NCBI RefSeq assembly: GCF_002214185.1
Contig: NZ_CP022161.1
Span: 2,231,767 to 2,295,766 of the forward strand
Direction: 5' to 3'
Length of the DNA stretch: 64,000 bases
Origin: Streptomyces capitiformicae
Lineage (GTDB): Bacteria > Actinomycetota > Actinomycetes > Streptomycetales > Streptomycetaceae
Part shown: in pieces, positions 17,947 through 26,466 of the stretch
Position numbering within the stretch: position 1 is the stretch's first letter
Layout: the number at the start of each line of letters is the position of its first letter
Notes under the pieces: generated by a model
Told to the model about the DNA's origin: nothing
Seen by the model: the letters and a program-made list of their open reading frames with translations, nothing else
The model's database searches: none
Program-made: the position numbers and the translations under genes

Positions 17947-19521
17947 ATGCTGGACATCCCCTCACGAGTGCGTGTACATGTGGAGACACTGCTAGCGGCG
18001 CAGAATGACATGGGGGTTTGCGATGCTTTTGAGCAATACGCACCGGTCGGAAAGCCGGACACCATGAACGCCCCTCACCCTCCGAAAGTGGCTGGAATCG
18101 ATTCAACGGTTCCCTCCCCCGCACACACTGTCGCGCCGACGCAAGCCGCCCCGGGCGCCCCATCGGCCACTGCTGTCACAGGTTCGGGTGCCACCGGACC
18201 GGGCACCGCCCCCGGGGCCGTTCTCCAGGACAGACTCGCGGGCTGGGTCTCCGACCTCACGACGCTGCACGAACTCACCGAGCGGCTGACCCGCACGGAC
18301 TCACTCGACAGTGCCCTCGACGAAGCACTGCGAGCCGGAGCCGCCCTCGTGGGCGCCCGGCGCGGTCTCGTCGTACTGGAGCCGGGCGACGGACTCGGCC
18401 CGGACCGGACCATCGGCCTCGGCCTCGGCCGCGCCGACCTCGGTCACATGGAGACCGTGCCGCGCAGCTCCCTGCCGTACGGGCGCATCCTCGACGGGCT
18501 GCCGGGCGGTGACGGCGAGATCGCCCAGCCCGATCTGTTCGCCGAGGACGGACTCGACCCCCGCCACCGCGAGGTCGCCGCCCGGCTCGGATACGCGGCG
18601 AGCTATGCGCTGCCCCTGTCCACCGAAGGCGCGGGCCGCCTCGGCGCCGCCGTATGGCTCTACGACGAACCCGCCGAGCCCGTCGAGCGGCAGCGTCACA
18701 TCGTCGGGCTGTACGCGCGCCACGCCGCCGAGCACCTGGCGCGGCTCGTCGAGGTCGAGCGCACGCGCGCGTGCATGGCGACCATCGCCGAGGAACTGCT
18801 CCCCTCCCGGCTGCCCCGGGTCGCCGGCGTCCAGCTCGCCGCCCGGCACCGCACCGGGCCGCGCGGCGGAGGCGACTGGTACGACGCGCTGCCGCTGCCC
18901 GACGCCGCGCTCGGCCTCGCGGTCGGCTCGGTGACCGGGTCGGGGCCCAGTGCGATCGCCGCGATGGGACGGCTGCGGGCCTCCCTGCGCGCGTACGCCG
19001 TGATGGAGGGCGAGGATCCGGTCGCCGTCCTGTCCGACCTGGAGCTGCTGCTGCGCCTGACCGAGCCCGCCCGCAGCGCCACGGCCCTCTTCGCCTACGT
19101 CGAGCCCGCGCTGCGCAAGCTCACGCTCGCCGGGGCCGGGCACAGCCCGCCGCTGGTGATCGGCGCGCGGCGCACGGAGTACGTGGAGACGTCCCTGTCC
19201 GCGCCGCTCGGCATGCTCGCCTGCTGGGAGGCGCCCAGCGTCGAGTTCACCGCCGAGCCAGGAGAAACCGTCCTGCTCTACACCGACGGCCTCCTCCAGC
19301 GCACCGGCGAGCCCATCGACCGTGCCTTCGCCCGCCTCCACACGGCGGCGGCCGGCGTACCCCGCTCCCTGCGCACCGACGCCGGCGCGATCGCCGACCA
19401 CGTGCTGCGCGGCATGCTCCCGGACGAGCGGGACCTGGGGGCCCGTCCCGGTCGAGCGAAGTCGAGTCCGGGGGACGGTGGCACGGAGGACGTGGTGCTG
19501 CTGGCGGCACGCTTCGAGTGA
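17947..19521 (+). CDS. GAF plus PP2C (SpoIIE-type) serine phosphatase
   Basis: A 524-aa protein. The first 85 residues are Ala/Pro-rich. A GAF-like domain follows (about 100-270), then a SpoIIE-type PP2C domain (about 285-520) with GGGDWYDALPLPD (metal Asp), LTLAGAGHSPPLV, and LLYTDGLLQRTGEP. Such phosphatases dephosphorylate anti-anti-sigma factors in response to signals. The start ATG 17947 follows CAGCAGGACA. Near the C-terminus the coding sequence includes a dispersed palindromic repeat (19443-19478) that encodes GARPGRAKSSPGDGG, just before the conserved TEDVVLLAARF. Confidence 0.88.
   Translation: MLDIPSRVRVHVETLLAAQNDMGVCDAFEQYAPVGKPDTMNAPHPPKVAGIDSTVPSPAHTVAPTQAAPGAPSATAVTGSGATGPGTAPGAVLQDRLAGWVSDLTTLHELTERLTRTDSLDSALDEALRAGAALVGARRGLVVLEPGDGLGPDRTIGLGLGRADLGHMETVPRSSLPYGRILDGLPGGDGEIAQPDLFAEDGLDPRHREVAARLGYAASYALPLSTEGAGRLGAAVWLYDEPAEPVERQRHIVGLYARHAAEHLARLVEVERTRACMATIAEELLPSRLPRVAGVQLAARHRTGPRGGGDWYDALPLPDAALGLAVGSVTGSGPSAIAAMGRLRASLRAYAVMEGEDPVAVLSDLELLLRLTEPARSATALFAYVEPALRKLTLAGAGHSPPLVIGARRTEYVETSLSAPLGMLACWEAPSVEFTAEPGETVLLYTDGLLQRTGEPIDRAFARLHTAAAGVPRSLRTDAGAIADHVLRGMLPDERDLGARPGRAKSSPGDGGTEDVVLLAARFE
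19443..19478 (+). repeat. dispersed palindromic repeat inside the phosphatase gene
   Basis: The core TCGAGCGAAGTCGAG (19452-19466) is identical to a 15-mer in non-coding DNA at 44501-44515, and both are flanked by C-rich/G-rich arms. Such elements are scattered through Streptomyces genomes. Here it lies in frame within a coding region. Confidence 0.5.
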
Positions 19522-19620
19522 CCTCCCCATGACCACCGGTAAGTGGTCCTGCGGCCCTGGGCCCCGCCTCCTACGACCGTACGATGGACGGGGTCCAGTG
19601 CCGTACCTAGGAGGATGACC

Positions 19621-21090
19621 GTGGCGGACGAGCTCGAGCCGGCGACCCCGGAGAACGAGGCCACCGAAGCCGAGGAGCCCATCAAGCAGCGCAAGAACGG
19701 CCTGTACCCGGGCGTGTCCGACGAGCTGGCCGAGAACATGAAGTCGGGCTGGGCCGACACCGAGCTGCACGATCTGCAGCCGATCGCCCAGGCCGCCGAG
19801 ACCGCCGCCCGCCGCGCCGCGCTCTCCGCGCGCTTCCCCGGTGAGCGCCTGGTGATCCCCTCCGGAAAACTCAAGACCCGCTCGAACGACACCGAGTACC
19901 CCTTCCGGGCGTCGGTGGAGTACGCGTACCTCACCGGCAACCAGACGGAGGACGGCGTCCTGGTCCTGGAGCCCTCCGGTGCGGGCCACGAGGCGACGAT
20001 CTACCTGCTGCCGCGCTCCGACCGCGAGAACGGCGAGTTCTGGCTGTCCGGCCAGGGCGAACTGTGGGTCGGCCGCCGGCACTCGCTGACCGAGTCGGCG
20101 AAGCTCTACGGGATCCCGGCAGCCGACGTGCGCGAACTGGCCGACAAGCTGCGCGAGGCCACCGGCCCGGTCCGGGTCGTACGCGGGTACGACGCGGGCA
20201 TCGAGGCCGCGCTCACCGACAAGGTCACCGGCGAGCGCGACGAGGAGCTGCGGGTCTTTCTCTCCGAGGCGCGGCTGGTCAAGGACGAGTTCGAGATCGG
20301 CGAGCTGCAGAAGGCGGTCGACTCGACCGTGCGCGGCTTCGAGGACGTCGTACGCGTGCTCGACAAGGCCGAGGCGACCTCGGAGCGCTACATCGAGGGA
20401 ACGTTCTTTCTGCGTGCCCGGGTCGAGGGCAACGATGTCGGCTACGGCTCCATCTGCGCCGCCGGCCCGCACGCCTGCACCCTCCACTGGGTCCGTAACG
20501 ACGGCCCGGTGCGCCCCGGCGACCTGCTCCTGCTCGACGCGGGCGTCGAGACCCACACGTACTACACCGCCGACGTCACCCGCACGCTGCCGATCAACGG
20601 CACCTACAGCGAGATCCAGCGGAAGATCTACGACGCCGTGTACGACGCCCAGGAGGCCGGGATCGAGGCGGTCAAGCCCGGCGGCAAGTACCGCGACTTC
20701 CACGACGCGGCCCAGCGGGTGCTGGCCGAGCGGCTGGTGGAGTGGGGGCTCGTGGAAGGGCCCGTGGAGCGCGTGCTCCAGCTGGGGTTGCAGCGCCGGT
20801 GGACGCTGCACGGCACCGGCCACATGCTCGGCATGGACGTCCACGACTGCGCGGCGGCGCGGGTGGAGGCGTACGTCGACGGGACGTTGGAGCCGGGGAT
20901 GGTGCTGACCGTCGAGCCCGGGCTGTACTTCCAGACGGACGACCTGACCGTGCCCGAGGAGTACCGGGGGATCGGCGTCCGGATCGAGGACGACATCCTG
21001 GTGACGGAGGACGGCAACCGGAACCTGAGCGCTGCGCTGCCTCGGCGGTCGGATGAAGTCGAGGTGTGGATGGCCTCGCTGAAGAGCTGA
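19621..21090 (+). CDS. pepP: Xaa-Pro aminopeptidase (aminopeptidase P)
   Basis: A 489-aa M24B peptidase. The dinuclear metal ligands are visible: two Asp in LLLLDAGVETHTYYTADVTR, His in WTLHGTGHMLGMDVHD, Glu in LTVEPGLYF and Glu in GVRIEDDIL. Length and the N-terminal domain fit bacterial aminopeptidase P, which removes an N-terminal residue before proline; it is cytoplasmic. I choose GTG 19621 because AGGAGG (19609-19614) is 6 bases upstream; the ATG at 19615 touches that site and is too close. Confidence 0.95.
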   Translation: MADELEPATPENEATEAEEPIKQRKNGLYPGVSDELAENMKSGWADTELHDLQPIAQAAETAARRAALSARFPGERLVIPSGKLKTRSNDTEYPFRASVEYAYLTGNQTEDGVLVLEPSGAGHEATIYLLPRSDRENGEFWLSGQGELWVGRRHSLTESAKLYGIPAADVRELADKLREATGPVRVVRGYDAGIEAALTDKVTGERDEELRVFLSEARLVKDEFEIGELQKAVDSTVRGFEDVVRVLDKAEATSERYIEGTFFLRARVEGNDVGYGSICAAGPHACTLHWVRNDGPVRPGDLLLLDAGVETHTYYTADVTRTLPINGTYSEIQRKIYDAVYDAQEAGIEAVKPGGKYRDFHDAAQRVLAERLVEWGLVEGPVERVLQLGLQRRWTLHGTGHMLGMDVHDCAAARVEAYVDGTLEPGMVLTVEPGLYFQTDDLTVPEEYRGIGVRIEDDILVTEDGNRNLSAALPRRSDEVEVWMASLKS

Positions 21091-21123
21091 CGCGGGGTTG
21101 CTCGGCCGTTGTCGTCTGCGGGT

Positions 21124-21149
21124 GAGTGGGGGCTGGTCGCGCCCCACTC
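21124..21149 (+). terminator. hairpin after pepP
   Basis: GAGTGGGG (21124-21131) pairs with CCCCACTC (21142-21149) around a 10-base loop, 34 bases after the pepP stop. Confidence 0.45.
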
Positions 21150-21181
21150 GCACCCGCCGCACAAACCGCGCCCCCGAACTC

Positions 21182-21993
21182 TCACGCGGGCCAGGCATCC
21201 ACGAGCAGCGCACCCGCCAGCAGTGATCCGCTCCCCTTGGGCCTCCAGCACCGCTGCTGGAGGCCCGTGTCGAGTGCGTGAGCGCCTCGCGGCCGGCCTC
21301 CGTCGTCGTACCGCCCGCGTCGAGGACGGCGCGGGCGCCGGCCTGGACGTGGCGGAGGCCGTGCGGGCCGGCCGAGTAGAGGAGCTCGGTGTCCTGGAGG
21401 GTCGACATGACCGTCAGCAGGGCGTCGAGGCGGGCGTACGGCTCCGGCGTACCGGCTGAGCGGGCCTTGGGCAGGACGTCAAGTGCCCGGCGCACATGGG
21501 GGAAACCGGCCCGGGCCTCGCCCCGGGCACCGGCCGCCCCGTACTTCGCGGAGACCGAGGAGCCCCGGGAGGGCCGTTTGGGCGCCCGGCGTTCGGGGTG
21601 GGCGGCGATCCGCTTCGCGGTGGCGGCCAGTTCGCGCCCCCGCGCACCCGGCTCCAGCGCCGCCGCGGCGACCAGGAGCCCGAGCACCCAGGTGGCGCCA
21701 CGATGACCACCCCCGGCGAGCTGTACCGAGTGCTCGGTGGAGCGCCCTATCGCTCCGAGTTCGGCCCGGAGTTCGGGCGTCGGGGTGCCGTTGCGGCGGG
21801 CGCAGGCCGCCATGGCCGCGAGGCCGGGCATCAGTGCCTTCGCCGACCAGCGCAGGGCCCGGTGGTCCTGCCGGGTGACCCGCGCGTCGAGGTCGCGCGG
21901 GTCGGGCAGACCGGGCTTGGGGGTCACTTCCAGCTGCCATGTCAGCGCGGCCACGGCGGCCTGCGCGAGCGTCTCGTCCTCGCGGCTGCTCAT
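21182..21993 (-). pseudogene. frameshifted CitG-like triphosphoribosyl-dephospho-CoA synthase
   Basis: The frame starting at ATG 21993 has CitG/MdcB features: TPKPGLPDPRD, STEHSVQLAGGGHRGATWV, a Ser/Lys SAKYGAAGARGEARAGFP segment, and MSTLQDTELLYSAGPHGLRH. It then runs without a stop into pepP antisense. Shifting frame at about 21270-21280 restores a plausible C-terminus (LDTGLQQRCWRPKGSGSLL then AGALLVDAWPA) with a stop at 21182. So one base is missing, or two extra, near CACTCGACACGG. Intact enzymes of this family make the prosthetic group of citrate lyase or malonate decarboxylase, but no such genes are nearby. A sequencing error is possible, though the damaged neighbour makes decay likely. 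Confidence 0.75.
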
Positions 21994-22001
21994 GGGCTTA
22001 C

Positions 22002-22837
22002 CTACGAGGCCGACGCGGAGGCGGATGCGGAGGCGGAGGCGCTGTCGGTCGGGGCGTCCGCCGGGGGCTCGCCGGATGGGGGCGTACCGCCCTCGCCGCC
22101 TCCGCCGCTGCCGGCTCCGGTGTTCTCGGCGTCCGGGTCGATGCCGAGGGTGAGGGAGCCCCTATAGCCCCGGGCCGGGTTGCCCGTCTTCACGGCCTTG
22201 AGGGTGAGCAGGCCGCTGGCGGCGCCGCCGCCGTCGTACACCATGTCGTTGTCGAGGGTGGTGCAGCTGCCGGAGTGCTGGGAGTAGGGCTCGAGCGTGA
22301 AGATCTGCTGGGCGATCTCGTCGTCGAAGAAGAACTGGCCGGTGTAGTTGACCTTGCCGCCCTCGTAGGTACCGTCCTCCTTCTCGCCGCCGGTGTGCAC
22401 CTTCACGTGGAGGTGGCAGGTGCGCGGGGTGTACCAACCGGGGAAGATCGTCTCGAACTTCCTCGCTCTCGGCCGGGGCCGAGCCTCCGGGGTTCGCGGT
22501 GGTGTGGCCGGAGTAGTAGCCCCCGTGCGTCGCAGTGCCAGATCTCCACGGCCGCGCCGGGCACCGGCGTACAGCCGTCGGTGGCGTCCACGACGGTCAG
22601 CCGCAGCGTCAGGGGAACGCCGCTCTTGCCTTCGGTGATGTCCTTCCTGACCAGCGCGCCGTCGAGGTAGTACGGCCCCTCGGTGACGCTGGTCATCAGC
22701 GTCATGCACTCACTACTGCTGCTGCTTGTCGCCGACGCCGTGGCCGTCGCCCCGGCCGCGACCGTACCCCCGGTCACCGCGAGCGCCCGGCGCCGAGTGA
22801 TCGTTTTGCTCTTGTGCTTTGCCTGGTTTCCCGTCAT
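22002..22837 (-). pseudogene. decayed intradiol dioxygenase-like gene
   Basis: The 5' frame (from ATG 22837) has a Tat-like leader (KTITRRRALAVTGGTVAAG) and TSVTEGPYYLDGALVRKDI ... AAVEIWHCDA, as in intradiol ring-cleavage dioxygenases. It then loses frame at about 22528: GYYSGHTTANPGGSAPAE is readable only in another frame. The 3' part, in a third frame, resumes with KFETIFPGWYTPRTCHLHVK and FFDDEIAQQIFTLEPYS. The roughly 20 residues normally between these blocks are missing, so there is at least one 1-base lesion plus a deletion. The stop is 8 bases from the start of the CitG-like gene. The reading frame cannot give an intact enzyme. Confidence 0.8.
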
Positions 22838-23614
22838 GCCGCCGAAGCTATGAACGCACGCCGTCAGCGGGCTGGGGCACGGCTGTGAGGGACCTGAGAG
22901 TACTGAGAACCCTGAAGCCGCCCTAGCGCTTTACAAGTGGCAAGCGTCACGCTGGCGCGACAGCGATGCTCACCAATGGGCTATTGCTCGCGATTTCTCA
23001 TTCCGGGGGCTCCTGATGCTCCTGGCCCGAAGGCGGAGCCGCGTGGGAACCAGCGGCTCGGCGTCGGCGTCACAGTCGGCAAGCACTCGACGGGAGGTTA
23101 CGGAGAGTGACTCGTATGGGGGGCAGGGGCCGGGCGCGTGGGTGTGAGGCGCTCGCTCCCGTCTTGTGGTCCGCGTTCGCCGAGCGGGTCAACTACGCCT
23201 GAATCAGTAGGAGTTGATCAAACGTCAGGCCCACCTCGCGAGTGAAGATTTGGTAAAAAAGTTCCAGGCCTTCACTCGGTTGGCCATCCTCGGGAATTGC
23301 GAGGCTGACCAGGGGACATGGCGGTGAGTCCTGCGCCGGCGGTGGGCGCGGGGTGCACACACTCACCCAGGAGTGTGACATGGCCCACGTTTATTCCGTG
23401 GGGTGTGGCATCGGCTCTTGGCTCCGGGGGCTATGGTCTGCTCGCAATCAGTGGCCGGCTGGCATCTGATGCCCGCTCTATGTCGTCGGCCACTACGCGT
23501 TCATGATCGGCCCTCAGCAGGCGGCACCGCCCAGCCGGTGCTATGCAGTCTTTATGCAGGTCTCCAGCCAGTCCGTGCCGTGCTGATCGGCCCGGACAGA
23601 TAGATGAGGTCCGA
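22838..23614. other. 777-base gap upstream of the Fxs cluster
   Basis: Lower in GC than its neighbours, without an intact gene. It holds a possible transporter remnant at 23193-23300 and must contain the fxsA promoter. No strong hairpin, tRNA or transposase remnant was seen. Confidence 0.4.
23193..23300 (-). pseudogene. possible MFS transporter N-terminal remnant
   Basis: A minus-strand frame reads EGLELFYQIFTREVGLTFDQ followed by LLLIQA and a stop. The pattern LFYxIFTREVGLTxxQLLLIQA resembles the first helix and loop of major facilitator transporters. Codon use is less GC-rich than the surroundings. The rest of such a gene is absent. This is a weak call based on one short segment. Confidence 0.3.
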
Positions 23615-23812
23615 ATGAACGCTTCCCTCGACGCCGCGGCCGAAGAGCCGGGAAAGCCGACCGCTGTCGGTCCGGAGCGAATTCCCCTGGTGCAGTTGGC
23701 CGCGCAGAGTAACGGTGCGTTGTCACGCGCGGTGACGCGTGCCGTGTCGAACGGTGTCGAGGGACGGGGCCCCGGCCGGGTCTCGGTCGCGGCTTTCCAG
23801 AGCTCGGTCTGA
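23615..23812 (+). CDS. fxsA: FxsA: FxSxx-COOH RiPP-type precursor peptide
   Basis: A 65-aa peptide that ends in Phe-Gln-Ser-Ser-Val, an exact FxSxx at the C-terminus. The middle has the leader-like segment RIPLVQLAAQSNGALSRAV (about residues 22-40). In the FxSxx-COOH system the radical SAM enzyme FxsB acts on this tail; work on related enzymes showed a three-residue cyclophane joining the Phe ring to the residue two positions later, which here would be Phe61 and Ser63. The ATG at 23615 follows ATGAGGTCCGA. It is 39 bases upstream of fxsB and on the same strand. Assignment rests on the C-terminal motif plus the three partner genes. Confidence 0.9.
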   Translation: MNASLDAAAEEPGKPTAVGPERIPLVQLAAQSNGALSRAVTRAVSNGVEGRGPGRVSVAAFQSSV

Positions 23813-23851
23813 CCTCATCGATCACCTCGATCGAGAACAGACACCACCCTC

Positions 23852-26278
23852 ATGACACCCATGGGCCGACCACCCCACCCCCTAAGCCAATTCGTGCTCA
23901 AAATGCACAGCCGCTGCGATCTGGCATGTGACCACTGCTACGTCTTCGAGCATGCGGACCAAAGTTGGCGCGGTCGGCCCATTGTGACGTCCGACGCGAT
24001 TCTCCGGGCGACGGCGGAACGCATCGCCGAACATGCGACAGCCCATGGCCTGGACACCGCCCATGTGGTTCTCCACGGGGGCGAGCCGCTCCTCGCCGGA
24101 CGGACCCGGCTGCGTAGAGCGGCCGAAGAACTCAACAAGGCGCTCAGTGGTGTGTGCGAGCTGGATCTCCGGATCCACACCAACGCCGTCACGCTCGACG
24201 AGCGGTTCCTGGATCTGTTCGCGGAGTTCGACATCAAGGTCGGCGTCTCGCTGGACGGCGACAAGGCCGCGAACGACCTGCACCGCCGCTACGCCAACGG
24301 GCGCAGCAGCCACGACCGGGTCCTCAGAGGCATCGCCCTGCTCAACCAGCCCCGCTACCGCCATCTCTTCGCGGGCATCCTCTGCACCATCGACGTACGC
24401 AACGACCCGGTCGCGGTCTACGACGCCCTCGCCGAACTCACCCCGCCGCGCGTCGACTTCCTCCTCCCGCACGCCACCTGGGACGAGCCCCCCATGCGCC
24501 CGGCCGACGACACCGACGGCACGGCCTACGCGCGCTGGCTGCTGGCGGTCCACGAGCGCTGGCTCGCGGACGGCCGCCCCATGGACGTACGCGTCTTCGA
24601 CTCCATCCTTCGCACCCTGCGCGGCGACAGCAGTCTGACCGAGGCACTGGGGCTGGCCCCGGCCGACCTCGCCGTGATCGAGACCGACGGGACCTTCGAA
24701 CAGGCCGACTCCCTGAAGACGGCGTACGACGGCGCCCCCGTCACCGGTATGGACGTGATCGCCAACTCGCTCGACGAGGTGGCCGCGCATCCGGGGGTCG
24801 TGGCGCGGCAGCAGGGGCTCGACGGGCTGTCCGAGCAGTGCCGGGCCTGTCCCGTCGTGCGCTCCTGCGGCGGCGGGCTCTACGCCCACCGGTACAGAAC
24901 GGGCAGCGGGTTCCTGAACCCGTCCGTGTACTGCTCCGACCTGCTGCGCCTCATCACCGACATCCGGGACCGTCACATGTCCGACCAGTCCGACCAGTCC
25001 GACCAGTCCATCCAGCCGGCACTCGCCGACGACCACCTCGACGAACTCGCTGCCGGCCTCGGCTCCACCCTCACCACGGACCTGCTCGCCCGCCACCAAC
25101 TCTCCCTGGGCCGCGAGCTGTTGGGACTCGTATGGCACGAGACACCGCACACCCCGGTGGGTGAGGCCGCCTGGGAGACGCTCACCGTCCTCGACCGGGT
25201 GGCACCGGAGTCGGTGGACCGGGTCCTGGCCCACCCCTACGTACGCCCCTGGGCCCTGCGGTCCCTCCGGGGCGACGCGGAAGCGGCCGAAACGGCCGTG
25301 CGCGGTGTCGCGGAGATCGCCGCGGCGGCCGGGTTGCACGCCGGGCGCGAGGAGACGGTCGTCGTGCCTGTCCGGGACGGGCTGCTGCGGCTGCCGACGC
25401 TGGGCTCGCTCGCGGTGGGGGCGGGCGTCGAGCGGGCCGAGGTGCGCGCGGACGCCGAGGGCTTCACCGTGCGCGCGGGCGCGCGGACGTACACCATGCC
25501 CTGGAAGGGCGCCAAGGACCGGGCCTGGCAGGGGAGTCGGCGGTTCGAGCTGGACGGCTGGGCCGTCACCCTGGAGGACACCGATCCCTGGCGGGACTGC
25601 CACGGGCATCCGGCGCACCCCCGGCTCACCGAGCGCGAGGCCGAGGCGTGGCGCGCCGACCTGGCCGCCGCCTGGGCGTGGATCCGCCGCGAGCTGCCGC
25701 AGTACGCGCCCGGCATCGCCGCCGGGCTCCGTGTGGTCACCCCGCTCGTCCCCTCCCTCGACGGTGACGACATCAGCTCGGCCGCCCGGGACGCCTTCGG
25801 CGCGGTGGCCATCGCCCGGCCGGCCACACCGGAGGCGCTCGCACTGCTGCTCGTCCATGAGTTCCAGCACGTCAAGCTCGGGGCCGTACTCGACCTCACC
25901 GATCTCCACGACCCGTCCTGCGAACGTCTGTTCTACGCCCCCTGGCGTCCCGACCCACGTCCCCTGGAGGGGCTGCTCCAGGGGACGTACGCCCATCTCG
26001 CGGTCATCGACTTCTGGCTCGCCCGCCGCCGCACCACCTCCGGCGAGGAGGCCCGTGCCGCCGAGATCCAGTTCTCCCGCTGGCGCGACCAGACGGCCGA
26101 GGCGGTCGAAACCCTGGCGGCCTCCGGCGCGCTCACCCCGGCCGGGGAGCGGTTCGTGGCCGGGATGCGGGGCACCGTACGGGGGCTGCTGACGGCCGAA
26201 GTCGGCGCGGATGCCGTACGGGCGGCTCGGCGGGTGGCCGCGGAGCACCGGGATGCCTGGGAGGCGGCGGCGCGTTAG
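23852..26278 (+). CDS. fxsB: FxsB: radical SAM/SPASM peptide modifier fused to an HEXXH domain
   Basis: An 808-aa enzyme. The radical SAM cluster motif CDLACDHC gives Cys22, Cys26 and Cys29. VVLHGGEPLL follows as the SAM-binding GGE motif. A SPASM region begins near residue 330 (CRACPVVRSCGGGLYAHRY, then YCSDLL), which should bind further Fe-S clusters. After a linker with tandem SDQ triplets (about 378-387), residues about 400-800 form a second domain with HEFQH near 669, the zinc-protease-like HEXXH signature of the peptide-modification extension family. So one polypeptide may both crosslink and cleave or otherwise process FxsA; the second activity is inference. Confidence 0.93.
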   Translation: MTPMGRPPHPLSQFVLKMHSRCDLACDHCYVFEHADQSWRGRPIVTSDAILRATAERIAEHATAHGLDTAHVVLHGGEPLLAGRTRLRRAAEELNKALSGVCELDLRIHTNAVTLDERFLDLFAEFDIKVGVSLDGDKAANDLHRRYANGRSSHDRVLRGIALLNQPRYRHLFAGILCTIDVRNDPVAVYDALAELTPPRVDFLLPHATWDEPPMRPADDTDGTAYARWLLAVHERWLADGRPMDVRVFDSILRTLRGDSSLTEALGLAPADLAVIETDGTFEQADSLKTAYDGAPVTGMDVIANSLDEVAAHPGVVARQQGLDGLSEQCRACPVVRSCGGGLYAHRYRTGSGFLNPSVYCSDLLRLITDIRDRHMSDQSDQSDQSIQPALADDHLDELAAGLGSTLTTDLLARHQLSLGRELLGLVWHETPHTPVGEAAWETLTVLDRVAPESVDRVLAHPYVRPWALRSLRGDAEAAETAVRGVAEIAAAAGLHAGREETVVVPVRDGLLRLPTLGSLAVGAGVERAEVRADAEGFTVRAGARTYTMPWKGAKDRAWQGSRRFELDGWAVTLEDTDPWRDCHGHPAHPRLTEREAEAWRADLAAAWAWIRRELPQYAPGIAAGLRVVTPLVPSLDGDDISSAARDAFGAVAIARPATPEALALLLVHEFQHVKLGAVLDLTDLHDPSCERLFYAPWRPDPRPLEGLLQGTYAHLAVIDFWLARRRTTSGEEARAAEIQFSRWRDQTAEAVETLAASGALTPAGERFVAGMRGTVRGLLTAEVGADAVRAARRVAAEHRDAWEAAAR

Positions 26279-26466
26279 GGGAGCCTGCGGGGGTGGTCGG
26301 AGGCCGGATGCTCGGGGCGACCGTGTCCTCGTTCCCGGTCGATCAGGCCTACCTCACGGCCCCATGGCGCGACCACACCGCCGAGACGAGTGTGTTCGTC
26401 CTGTTCCGAACAGGACTTGTGGCTTCCTACACTGGGGTCCCAGTCACGGAGCGTCGGGGGGCATAC

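Noticed and set aside
18301..21993. A 1230-codon open frame on the minus strand
   Set aside because: Only its first quarter is a real (CitG-like) gene. After the frameshift it runs antisense through pepP and the phosphatase with composition typical of a GC-rich shadow frame.
22400..22418. TTCACGTGGA as another parS site
   Set aside because: The outer bases do not match the GTTTCACGTGAAAC palindrome; only the central CACGTG is shared.
24970..25020. Tandem CCGACCAGT units inside fxsB as a possible regulatory repeat
   Set aside because: They are in frame, encode an SDQ linker between two domains, and are best explained as a short coding microsatellite.
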